DNA of 12,260 bases from Ruminococcaceae bacterium UBA5401 (GTDB lineage Bacteria; Bacillota; Clostridia; Oscillospirales; Acutalibacteraceae), in the NCBI GenBank assembly GCA_002409675.1, contig DHOB01000031.1:7885-20144 (forward strand), written 5' to 3'. The position numbers and the translations under genes were made by a program. The notes beneath the pieces were generated by a model that saw nothing but the letters and a program-made list of their open reading frames with translations, was not told the DNA's origin and ran no database searches. The first letter of the stretch is position 1, and every line of letters starts with the position of its first letter. Positions 6,825 through 12,260 of the stretch are shown here, one piece after another.

Positions 6825-8734
6825 CTATTCGTCCCAGTTCATTTGTTTTACCAACCGATAGGTTGCGGAGTTTTCGTCAAAAAATGTGTAGAATCCGTCC
6901 GGAAGATAGACGGGGCCGGAGTAGCTGCCCAGTTTCTTTTTCAGCGCGGCGTTTTTCGGCGTCACGCTGGCCTGGAAGCTGAGCCTCAGGTTCAGCACGG
7001 ATTCTTTGTCGCCGGCGGCGGAATAATTCGCTTTCCGGTCCAGCAGGTCCTGCCGCAGGGCCGCGAACAGTTCCGCGCGGGCGTCGTCTTCCGGCACGAC
7101 GACCTTCGACTGGCCGTTGTTGGAGAGAAACTCGATGTTTTTAAGGTTCTCCGGCTCGGCAAAGAAAACGACGTCCGAGCTTTCGATGAACTCCGGAATT
7201 TCAGAAATCTGCCGCGCCGCGCCGGTGTAGCGCTCGTATTTTTCGGACTCCGGCCCGCCGGCGGTCCATGAATATTGATAGGTCCGCTTCAGGTGTTTCC
7301 CGTTCTTGAGCTTGTAGTCGAAGACGATCCTGGGCCCGGAATACTGTCTTAACGGGGTGTAGAACCGGCCGTCCGGGCGGTACAGGTCCACGATCTCGCG
7401 GTGGATTTTCGTGATTCTGGCGATATTCTCCGGCTCCGTAAGCTGCGGCTTCAGCGAGGCGATCGCTGTGCGGTGCGTTTTGCCGTCGTAGATGGATTTG
7501 TCGCCGCCGTAGCTGCTCAGGGTTTTCTCCAGAGCGACGGCCTCCACGTCGGCGGCGTTCGGAATGCGCGTGTCGTAGCCGAAGCAGCCGGTCGCGAGAA
7601 TCCCGTAGAACACGACGAACGCGACCAGGAACGCCCCGTACCAGGGCAGGCTCCGCTTCATCCGCCGGAAGCCGCGCGAGTAGATGGCCTCCACCACCAC
7701 GTGGGCGATCAGCGAACCGGCCACCGCGCCGAACAGAAAGCTGCCCCAGCCCTGCTGGTTCAGAATCAGCCCGAACCCGAGGCCGCCGGCGGCCGTAACC
7801 AGAAAGCGGATCACGCCCTTCGGAATCGGGAACGCGAAATGGTCCTCCGCGGCTTCGCTTTTCCGCCGGAGGTACAGCAGGCAGCTCGCCGCCAGCAGGG
7901 CGGCCGTGAAGCAGAGCCACCAGGCGACAAAGCCCGCGCCGGCGAGGCCGCCGGGGGCAAAAACGGGAGGAACGCCGCCGCGAACGGGGCGAAGAGCGTG
8001 TAGACGGTGGCGCTGGACGGGCCGTCGGAGATGGCATAGCCCGGCAGGGTCAGCATCGTCAGGTACTGGGCGCAGAACAGCAGCGCCGGGTACCCCGCGT
8101 TGACGCCGAGAATGGACAGCACCGCGTCCATCGTGTTGCCGCTGCACACGGCCATGAAGACCGCGAAGGTGAAGGCCGCGGCCGTGCCGAGAAAGAGCCA
8201 GAGCAGGCCGAACCCGGCGGAAAACGCGCCGCTGCCCGTTCCGGGGATGCCGAACGCCCGCGCGACCAGCGCGAGCGCGCCGAAGCCGATTGCCTGCGGA
8301 ACGAACAGGACCGCCAGCCCCGCGCACCAGCGCCCGAGGAGCATCGGCACGCGCCCGACGGGCAGCGCGTGGTACAGGTCCACGCTGCGCCGGTTCTGCA
8401 TGTAGCCGAACAGCCGCACGCAGAGCACCACCGCCAGCAGCAGGGCCATCGGCACGGCCGCGCCCGGCAGCAGCACCTGCAGCAGCGAATTGTAGCTGCG
8501 GGCCAGGGTAGACGCGAGGCTTTCCGCCTGCTTCGCCGTGCCCGCGGCGGCCGCCGGGAGGCCGGCGTTGTAATTGGAAACGGCATTCTGCAGGTTGATC
8601 AGCACGATGACCGGCAGCAGCAGAATCTGCAGGAGCGCGTAGAGCGCGGCGACCCCGGCGTTGCCTTTCAGCGCCTGCAGGCAGGTCGCGCGGAATTCGC
8701 GGAGCCGCTCAGGAAAGGATGTTGTTGATGTCAT
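6825..8734 (-). pseudogene. ABC transporter permease with extracytoplasmic C-terminal domain, one-base frameshift
   Basis: Two overlapping minus-strand frames make one permease of about 636 residues. The first runs from ATG 8734 (GGAGG, 9-base gap; starts inside the ATPase gene) and holds about five helices up to PFAAAFLPFLPP near 7955. Beyond that the frame turns Arg/Ser-rich and stops at 7811. The second carries on with GGLAGAGFVAWWLCFTAAL, three more helices (the last ends near YGILATGCFGYD) and a soluble domain of about 260 residues to TAG at 6825. This soluble part resembles the DUF6449 type found on Firmicutes permeases beside YtrA-like regulators. Inserting one base near 7953-7963 restores a single frame (1910 + 1 = 637 codons). 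It is either a real broken gene or a homopolymer sequencing error. The function would be ATP-driven export or envelope-stress transport; substrate unknown. Confidence 0.82.
7953..7963 (-). other. probable frameshift site in the permease gene
   Basis: On the minus strand the site reads GTTTTTGCCCCCGG: a run of five T (7963-7959), one G, then five C (7957-7953). The coding frame must move by -1 here, which equals one missing base. A sixth C or sixth T restores a smooth protein (PFLPPGGLAG or PFFAPGGLAG). It is not a canonical X_XXY_YYZ slippery heptamer in the incoming frame, so programmed frameshifting is less likely than an indel. Confidence 0.75.
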
Positions 8735-9608
8735 AGCCGACGACCTCCATTTCACTGATGAACACTTCTTCCAGAGTCAGCGGGAGCACTTCCGCGAACA
8801 GGGGATGGAGCGAGTTGATTTTTGCGAGCAGCTCTTCGCGCGTGGCACGGGCCACCAGGTTGACCAGCGAGCCGCGCGTTTCCCATTTTACGATGTCGAG
8901 CGGCGCGAACGCCGATTTTTCGGGGATGGGCTTGAACACCGCCTGCGCCTTGCAGACGCCAAGGCGCAGTTCGTCCAGGTCCTTTTCGAGCAGCACGCCG
9001 CCCTTGTGCAGCAGGCCGACATGGTCGCACAGGTCCTCCAGCTCGCGCAGGTTGTGCGAGGCGATCACCACCGTCATGCCGCGCCGGGCCACTTCGTCCG
9101 AAATCAGCCGGCGCAGCAGCTGGCGCATCACGGGGTCCAGCCCGTCGAAAATCTCGTCCATCAAAAGGTAGTCCGGGCACAGGGAAAACGCGCAGATCAG
9201 CGCCGCCTGCCGCTGCATCCCCTTTGACATCGCGGAGATTTTCGCCTTTGCCCCCACGGGGAAAATCCGGTTCAGCTTCCCGAACTTTTCCCCGTCCCAG
9301 CGCGGATAGAGCTTTGAGAGCAAGCCCGCCATCTCCGTGAGCGTGGCCTGCGGCGGGAAGTACGGGTAGTCCGCGATAAAGCAGACCCGTTCCTTGACCC
9401 GCGAATTCTCGAACGGGGCGGCGCCGTCGACCAGCACCTCGCCGCCGTCGGGGCGGTAGACCCCCGCGGCCGTGCGCAGAAAGGTCGATTTTCCGGCTCC
9501 GTTGGAGCCGACCAGGCCGAAGACGGAGCCGCCGCCGATGCGGAACGACATGTCGTCGAGGGCTGTCTTTTCCCCGAATTTTTTGACCAGATTCTTTACC
9601 TCTATCAT
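8709..9608 (-). CDS. ABC transporter ATP-binding protein (YtrB-like)
   Basis: This 299-residue cytoplasmic ATPase energises the adjacent permease. It has Walker A GSNGAGKST (34-42), a variant signature MSKGM (127-131) in place of LSGGQ, Walker B YLLMDE (147-152) and the switch histidine in IASHN (H185). The SKGMQRQ form is common in ATPases paired with YtrA-type GntR regulators. A C-terminal region of about 100 residues follows the nucleotide-binding domain. The start is ATG 9608 (MIEVKNLVKKFG), because it overlaps the GntR stop by ATGA and begins at the usual first beta strand. An upstream extension of 23 residues in the same frame is Arg-rich and unlike the family. The 3' end overlaps the permease start by 26 bases. 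Confidence 0.94.
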   Translation of the reverse strand: MIEVKNLVKKFGEKTALDDMSFRIGGGSVFGLVGSNGAGKSTFLRTAAGVYRPDGGEVLVDGAAPFENSRVKERVCFIADYPYFPPQATLTEMAGLLSKLYPRWDGEKFGKLNRIFPVGAKAKISAMSKGMQRQAALICAFSLCPDYLLMDEIFDGLDPVMRQLLRRLISDEVARRGMTVVIASHNLRELEDLCDHVGLLHKGGVLLEKDLDELRLGVCKAQAVFKPIPEKSAFAPLDIVKWETRGSLVNLVARATREELLAKINSLHPLFAEVLPLTLEEVFISEMEVVGYDINNILS

Positions 9609-9982
9609 TCGGAACCGTCCCTTTCGCTCAGAATTTTTTGGACCTGCGAAACGATCTCGTCCGGCGTCATGCCGCATTCCTGCGCCGCCAGAACCGCCGC
9701 CCGCAGGCCCTGCGCCGCGAGCCTGCGCTGGCGCGCCAGCGCCGCGCTGCCGTCGGCCAGGAAAGTGCCTTTGCCGGGCACGGTGCAGACGATCCCGTCG
9801 CGCTCCAGCATCCGGTACGCCTTCTGCACGGTGTTCGGGTTTACGCCCAGTTCTTCCGCCAGGGCGCGCACGCTCGGCAGCGCGGCGCCCTTTTCCATCG
9901 CCCCCAGGGCGGCCATCCGGGTCACGGATTTGTAAAGCTGCTCGTAAATCGGCAGCCTGCTTTGATAGTCCAGCGAAAACAT
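9605..9982 (-). CDS. GntR-family transcriptional regulator, YtrA subfamily
   Basis: This 125-residue DNA-binding protein has an N-terminal winged helix-turn-helix: PIYEQLYKSVTR, LPSVRALAEELGVNPNTVQKAY, then RMLERDGIVCTVPGKGTFL (about residues 11-76). The rest is a short helical dimerisation tail, which is the YtrA-type length rather than the larger FadR/HutC forms. It is the first gene of the GntR-ATPase-permease operon and overlaps the ATPase gene by four bases. GAGGTG lies 6 bases before the ATG. Members of this subfamily usually repress their own operon and respond to cell-envelope stress or antibiotics; this is family knowledge, not visible here. A near-consensus promoter with repeated TGYACTAT boxes lies upstream. 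Confidence 0.93.
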   Translation of the reverse strand: MFSLDYQSRLPIYEQLYKSVTRMAALGAMEKGAALPSVRALAEELGVNPNTVQKAYRMLERDGIVCTVPGKGTFLADGSAALARQRRLAAQGLRAAVLAAQECGMTPDEIVSQVQKILSERDGSE

Positions 9983-10004
9983 GGTTTCACCTCGCTGTAT
10001 CTAC

Positions 10005-10037
10005 TGTACTATTTCTATTAACACACAAGTGCACTAT
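10005..10037. promoter_or_regulatory. possible GntR operator half-sites
   Basis: TGTACTAT (10005-10012) and TGCACTAT (10030-10037) on the plus strand are near-identical direct repeats 25 bases apart, start to start. One overlaps the -10 of the GntR promoter and the other lies in the early leader. Their place fits autorepression. The assignment is inferred from position; the repeats are short and not inverted. Confidence 0.3.
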
Positions 10038-10061
10038 ACCAGATTCCGCCCCGGATGTCAA
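10033..10061 (-). promoter_or_regulatory. sigma-A promoter of the GntR/ABC operon
   Basis: On the minus strand TTGACA (10061-10056), a 17-base spacer and TATAGT (10038-10033) form a near-perfect vegetative promoter. The start falls near 10026, giving a leader of about 44 bases to the GntR ATG. Such a strong core promoter is consistent with control by a repressor. Confidence 0.82.
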
Positions 10062-10101
10062 CCGGGATTCCGTATTTTTTCTGGAAAAATTTTTCCTGAG
10101 C

Positions 10102-10134
10102 ACCCGCGCGCCGGCCGGGGCATAGCATACCGTA
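10102..10134 (+). promoter_or_regulatory. candidate sigma-K promoter of the amidase gene
   Basis: AC (10102-10103), exactly 17 bases, then CATAGCATA (10121-10129) matches the sigma-K form AC-N17-CATAnnnTA. A second overlapping box, CATACCGTA (10126-10134), also fits the -10 but has no AC at the right distance. No TTGACA/TATAAT pair serves this strand. The leader would be about 40 bases long with AAAGGAGGGG at its end. Confidence 0.5.
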
Positions 10135-10177
10135 TCGGGCGAAAAAGAATTCCGACGGCGAAAGGAGGGGGAAGGCC

Positions 10178-10666
10178 ATGCCGGGGCTTGTTGCCTACGA
10201 CCGGGCCAGAGCCGTGCGGTACGCCGAGGCCTGGGCGCTGAAGCGGAATCCGCGCTATATGAATTTCGACGGGATGGGCGGCGACTGCACCAACTTTGCC
10301 TCGCAGTGCCTGTTCGCCGGCTGCGGGGTGATGAATTACGCGCGGGACGTCGGCTGGTACTACATCGGGCCGAACAGGCGCGCCGCGGCCTGGAGCGGGG
10401 TGGAGTACCTGCACCGCTTTCTGGTTGCGAACCGCGGGGCCGGGCCGTTCGCCGTGGAGGCGGACCCTGCCGACCTGCGGCCGGGGGATCTGGTGCAGCT
10501 TGGAACGGCGGGCGGCCGCTTTTACCACACGCCGGTGGTCGTCGCCGTTGCGGGCGGGCAGATTCTGGTTGCGGCGCATACGTTCGATGCGCTGTACCGC
10601 CCGCTTTCGAGCTACTCTTTTTCCGCATTGCGCTGCCTGCACATCGCGGGTGCCAGAAGGCCGTGA
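10178..10666 (+). CDS. Amidase_6-type cysteine hydrolase
   Basis: This 162-residue protein matches the putative amidase domain family (Amidase_6, related to NlpC/P60 and CHAP). It opens with YDRARAVRYAEAWALKRNP and then has GGDCTNFASQ with the likely nucleophile C37. GWYYIGPNRR and the PGDLVQL strand follow, then YHTPVVVA with likely catalytic H117. H134 in AAHTFD is also conserved. AAAGGAGGGG ends 7 bases before the ATG. There is no signal peptide, so the enzyme would act in the cytoplasm, which for a sigma-K gene means the mother cell, possibly at the coat or cortex surface. The substrate is unknown; amide bonds of peptidoglycan or coat protein are guesses from the fold. It is divergent from the GntR operon and has its own terminator. 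Confidence 0.87.
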   Translation: MPGLVAYDRARAVRYAEAWALKRNPRYMNFDGMGGDCTNFASQCLFAGCGVMNYARDVGWYYIGPNRRAAAWSGVEYLHRFLVANRGAGPFAVEADPADLRPGDLVQLGTAGGRFYHTPVVVAVAGGQILVAAHTFDALYRPLSSYSFSALRCLHIAGARRP

Positions 10667-10674
10667 CGGCGCGC

Positions 10675-10712
10675 CGGCCGCTGTTGGAGAAACAGCGGCC
10701 GATTTTTCTTTT
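10675..10712 (+). terminator. Rho-independent terminator after the amidase gene
   Basis: An 11-bp perfect stem (10675-10685 with 10691-10701) encloses the 5-base loop GGAGA. It is followed by A and TTTTTCTTTT. It separates the amidase unit from the cotJ operon. Confidence 0.92.
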
Positions 10713-10792
10713 ATTCCAAATAAAACTATTTTCTTTGATTGAAATATAATAAAATTCCGTGGATTCGATTGAAAAGTCCCGTTTTCGGCAAC

Positions 10793-10820
10793 ACCGTAAT
10801 TCTCCTTTTTGCATAATATA
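10793..10820 (+). promoter_or_regulatory. candidate sporulation (sigma-K-like) promoter of cotJ
   Basis: AC (10793-10794), 17 bases, then CATAATATA (10812-10820) fits the sigma-K form exactly. In Bacillus subtilis cotJ is a sigma-E operon, and sigma-E has a similar -10, but no convincing sigma-E -35 is visible at 13-15 bases. The region 10710-10860 is strikingly AT-rich in this GC-rich window. The start would fall near 10827, giving a leader of about 44 bases. Confidence 0.45.
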
Positions 10821-10835
10821 AAACGAATTCGTTTT
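10820..10835. promoter_or_regulatory. perfect 16-bp palindrome at the cotJ start site
   Basis: AAAACGAATTCGTTTT is a perfect palindrome that begins at the last base of the candidate -10 and covers the expected transcription start. Its position is that of an operator. It could also fold at the very 5' end of the mRNA, but the stem would have no loop. No known sporulation regulator site was recognised. Confidence 0.4.
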
Positions 10836-10870
10836 CCATATTTTTTATGCGAATGGAAGGAGAAAACACC

Positions 10871-11089
10871 ATGAACAACCCCGAGAAAGACAAGGTGCTT
10901 TCGGAGTATGCGGACGGGAAGGACTGCACGGCAAACCGCGCGCCTTTTCCGCAGAACACGCCGGAGGCAATGGCCTATGTTCCTTTTCAGCAGCCGGGCG
11001 ACCTGTATTCCCCGCTGACCGGGCTTGAAAGCGGCACGATTTTCCCCGTGCTCGACAAGCCGTTTCTGGGAGGGGGCGCTGGAAAATGA
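10871..11089 (+). CDS. cotJA: spore coat associated protein CotJA
   Basis: This 72-residue protein is encoded by the first gene of the cotJ spore-coat operon. The family pattern is AYVPFQ (35-40) and GTIFPVLDKPF (55-65), separated by a Tyr/Leu/Gly stretch. CotJA and CotJC assemble together into the inner coat in Bacillus; CotJA has no known enzyme activity. The ATG at 10871 is preferred because GGAAGGAG (10855-10862) ends 8 bases upstream. An in-frame ATG at 10847 lies before that site and lacks one of its own. The stop overlaps cotJB by four bases (ATGA). Confidence 0.94.
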   Translation: MNNPEKDKVLSEYADGKDCTANRAPFPQNTPEAMAYVPFQQPGDLYSPLTGLESGTIFPVLDKPFLGGGAGK

Positions 11090-11343
11090 GTGAACAGGAA
11101 CGCCTGATGCGCCGCATCAGCGCCAACGATTTTGCCGCGTGGGAATTCCACCTGTACCTCGACACCCATCCGGGCGACTGCGAGGCGGCAAACCGGCTGG
11201 CGGAATACAGCCGGACCGCGCGGGAACTCACGGAACAGTACGAGTCGGCTTACGGCCCGCTGCACGAGCTGCCGGTTGCCTCCAACCGGTGGGCTTGGAT
11301 CGCCGAGCCGTGGCCCTGGCAGGTCAGAGGGGAGGGCAAATAA
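11086..11343 (+). CDS. cotJB: spore coat protein CotJB
   Basis: This 85-residue protein is the second cotJ product. Family signatures are LMRRISANDFAAWEFHLYLDTHP (7-29), YGPL (56-59) and the Trp-rich ending PWPWQV (75-80). The length is normal for the family. It is mostly helical and hydrophilic, with no signal peptide. In Bacillus it is encoded between cotJA and cotJC and is needed for normal incorporation of the set into the coat. The start overlaps cotJA, and cotJC begins 3 bases after the stop, so all three are one transcript with coupled translation. Confidence 0.95.
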   Translation: MSEQERLMRRISANDFAAWEFHLYLDTHPGDCEAANRLAEYSRTARELTEQYESAYGPLHELPVASNRWAWIAEPWPWQVRGEGK

Positions 11344-11346
11344 GCC

Positions 11347-12260
11347 ATGTGGATTTATCAGAAACGTCTGCAGTATCCTATCAAGATCAAAAGTTCAAAC
11401 CCCGCGCTCGCCAAAATCATCGCGTCCCAGTACGGCGGGCCGCACGGGGAGATCGGCGCTTCGCTCCGCTACCTGAGCCAGCGCTATGTGATGCCCTACC
11501 CGGAGCTCAAGGCGATTTTGACCGATGTCGGCACCGAAGAGCTCGCGCACATGGAGATGGTGGGCACCATTGTCTACCAGCTTACGCGCAACCTGACGCC
11601 GGAGCAGATCAAGGCGGCCGGCTACGACGCCTATTTTGTGGACCACACCACCGGGATTTATCCCGTCGACGCCTCCGGCAACCCGTTCTCGGCGCTGGCG
11701 CTCGACTCCACGGGCGACACCCTGGCGGATATCCACGAGGACCTTGCGGCGGAGCAGAAGGCCCGCATGACCTACGACAACATCCTCCGCTTCTGCACGG
11801 ATGAACCGGAAGTGCGCGATGTCATCCGCTTTCTGCGCGCGCGGGAGGTCGTGCACTACCAGCGCTTCGGCGAGGGCCTGCGCATCATCACCGACAACCT
11901 GAACGACCGCAACTTCTATGCTTACAATCCGGCCTTTGACAGGGGCGGGGGCAATGTCCTCGGAAGCCGCGCGCAGAAGGTCAATTCGCGCGTTTCCGGG
12001 CAGACCGCGCCGAAAACCGGCATGGCCGGCACGCAGTCCAATGCAAACGCCGGGACGGCCGGCACACAGTCCAACGCGAATGCCGGAACGGCCGGCGCGC
12101 AGTCCAATGCGAATGCCGGAACAGCCGGTGCGCAGTCGAACGCGAATGCCGGGACCGCGGGAACGCAGTCCAACGCGAATGCCGGGACCGCGGGAACGCA
12201 GTCCAATGCGAACGCCGGAACGGCCGGCACACAGTCCAATGCGAATGCCGGGACCGCGGG
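11347..12260 (+). CDS. cotJC: manganese catalase CotJC with C-terminal repeat tail (3' end outside window)
   Basis: Residues 1-198 are a complete di-manganese catalase domain that breaks down hydrogen peroxide in the spore coat. Expected metal ligands are E35 (GEIGASLRY), E65 and H68 (EELAHME), E136 (LAAEQKAR) and H170 (EVVHYQRFG). The domain closes with NFYAYNPAFD. CotJC proteins normally end near here (189 residues in B. subtilis). This one continues in frame through a Gly-rich linker (199-230, RGGGNVLGSRAQKVNSRVSG then QTAPKTG) into 11-residue repeats, SNANAGTAG[T/A]Q, from S231. The frame is still open at the last base, so at least 304 residues are encoded. GGAGGG (11331-11336) lies 10 bases before the ATG, which is 3 bases after cotJB. 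The tail resembles no domain I know; a surface-exposed or hydrating role is a guess. Confidence 0.93.
   Translation, partial: MWIYQKRLQYPIKIKSSNPALAKIIASQYGGPHGEIGASLRYLSQRYVMPYPELKAILTDVGTEELAHMEMVGTIVYQLTRNLTPEQIKAAGYDAYFVDHTTGIYPVDASGNPFSALALDSTGDTLADIHEDLAAEQKARMTYDNILRFCTDEPEVRDVIRFLRAREVVHYQRFGEGLRIITDNLNDRNFYAYNPAFDRGGGNVLGSRAQKVNSRVSGQTAPKTGMAGTQSNANAGTAGTQSNANAGTAGAQSNANAGTAGAQSNANAGTAGTQSNANAGTAGTQSNANAGTAGTQSNANAGTA
12037..12260 (+). repeat. 33-bp tandem repeat encoding SNANAGTAG[T/A]Q
   Basis: Units start at 12037, 12070, 12103, 12136, 12169 and 12202, with a seventh cut by the window end (12235-12260). All keep the cotJC frame. Within the six full units every change is synonymous (AAT/AAC, GCA/GCG, GGG/GGA, ACG/ACA/ACC, GCC/GCG, GGC/GGA/GGT, TCC/TCG) except Thr to Ala at position 10 of units 2 and 3. 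A degenerate partial unit (MAGTQ, 12022-12036) precedes them. Confidence 0.96.

Noticed and set aside
5917..6861. 314-codon plus-strand frame opposite the C39 protease
   Set aside because: It is a shadow of the minus-strand gene, which has a full catalytic triad and a ribosome site.
7953..7966. Programmed -1 frameshift in the permease
   Set aside because: The incoming frame reads G_TTT_TTG and G_CCC_CCG, neither of which is a canonical slippery heptamer. No clear downstream pseudoknot was seen. An indel explains it more simply.
11922..12239. Minus-strand repeat protein opposite the cotJC tail
   Set aside because: Its periodic residues come only from the antisense reading of the 33-bp repeat. 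The sense frame continues the catalase and shows silent-site variation.
12037..12260. CRISPR array or noncoding satellite
   Set aside because: The units are head-to-tail with no unique spacers, are exactly 33 bases and hold the coding frame.

Overview
The window looks like chromosomal DNA from a GC-rich, endospore-forming member of the Clostridia, most likely Oscillospiraceae/Ruminococcaceae-like. This rests on an uninterrupted pro-sigK, a cotJABC spore-coat operon, a feoA-feoB-Cys-rich-protein operon and a YtrA-type GntR/ABC cassette. The genus cannot be named from the sequence alone. Gene density is high, and I found no tRNA, rRNA, IS element, CRISPR array or integrase.

Layout. (1) 1-771: the 3' part of an O-acetylhomoserine sulfhydrylase gene (metY), followed by a terminator. 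(2) 847-3428: a ferrous-iron uptake operon with its own consensus promoter: feoA, feoB and a 49-aa FeoB-associated Cys-rich membrane protein with a GTG start, closed by a perfect 17-bp-stem terminator. (3) 3451-6720, minus strand: a PPC/DUF296 protein and Y-family DNA polymerase IV (dinB), then pro-sigma-K and a membrane-anchored C39-like cysteine protease. (4) 6825-9982, minus strand: a GntR regulator, ABC ATPase and large ABC permease read from one excellent sigma-A promoter. The permease is interrupted by a one-base frameshift. (5) 10178-12260, plus strand: an Amidase_6 cysteine hydrolase, then cotJA, cotJB and cotJC. The last gene runs off the window.

How the genes fit together. Two stretches have a sporulation theme. 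sigK encodes the late mother-cell sigma factor. Candidate sigma-K-type promoters (AC, 17 bases, CATAnnnTA) lie at exact spacing upstream of both the amidase gene and cotJA, and a near match lies upstream of sigK. This suggests, but does not prove, a local mother-cell regulon. The housekeeping genes (feo, the GntR cassette) instead have clear sigma-A promoters (TTGACA, 17 bases, TAGAAT or TATAGT).

The most unusual object is the 3' end of cotJC. A complete manganese-catalase domain with all five expected metal ligands continues in frame into a linker and then a tandem 11-residue repeat (SNANAGTAGTQ) encoded by 33-bp units. There are six full copies and a seventh cut by the window edge. CotJC proteins normally end near residue 190-200, so this is a tailed coat catalase whose full length is not visible here.
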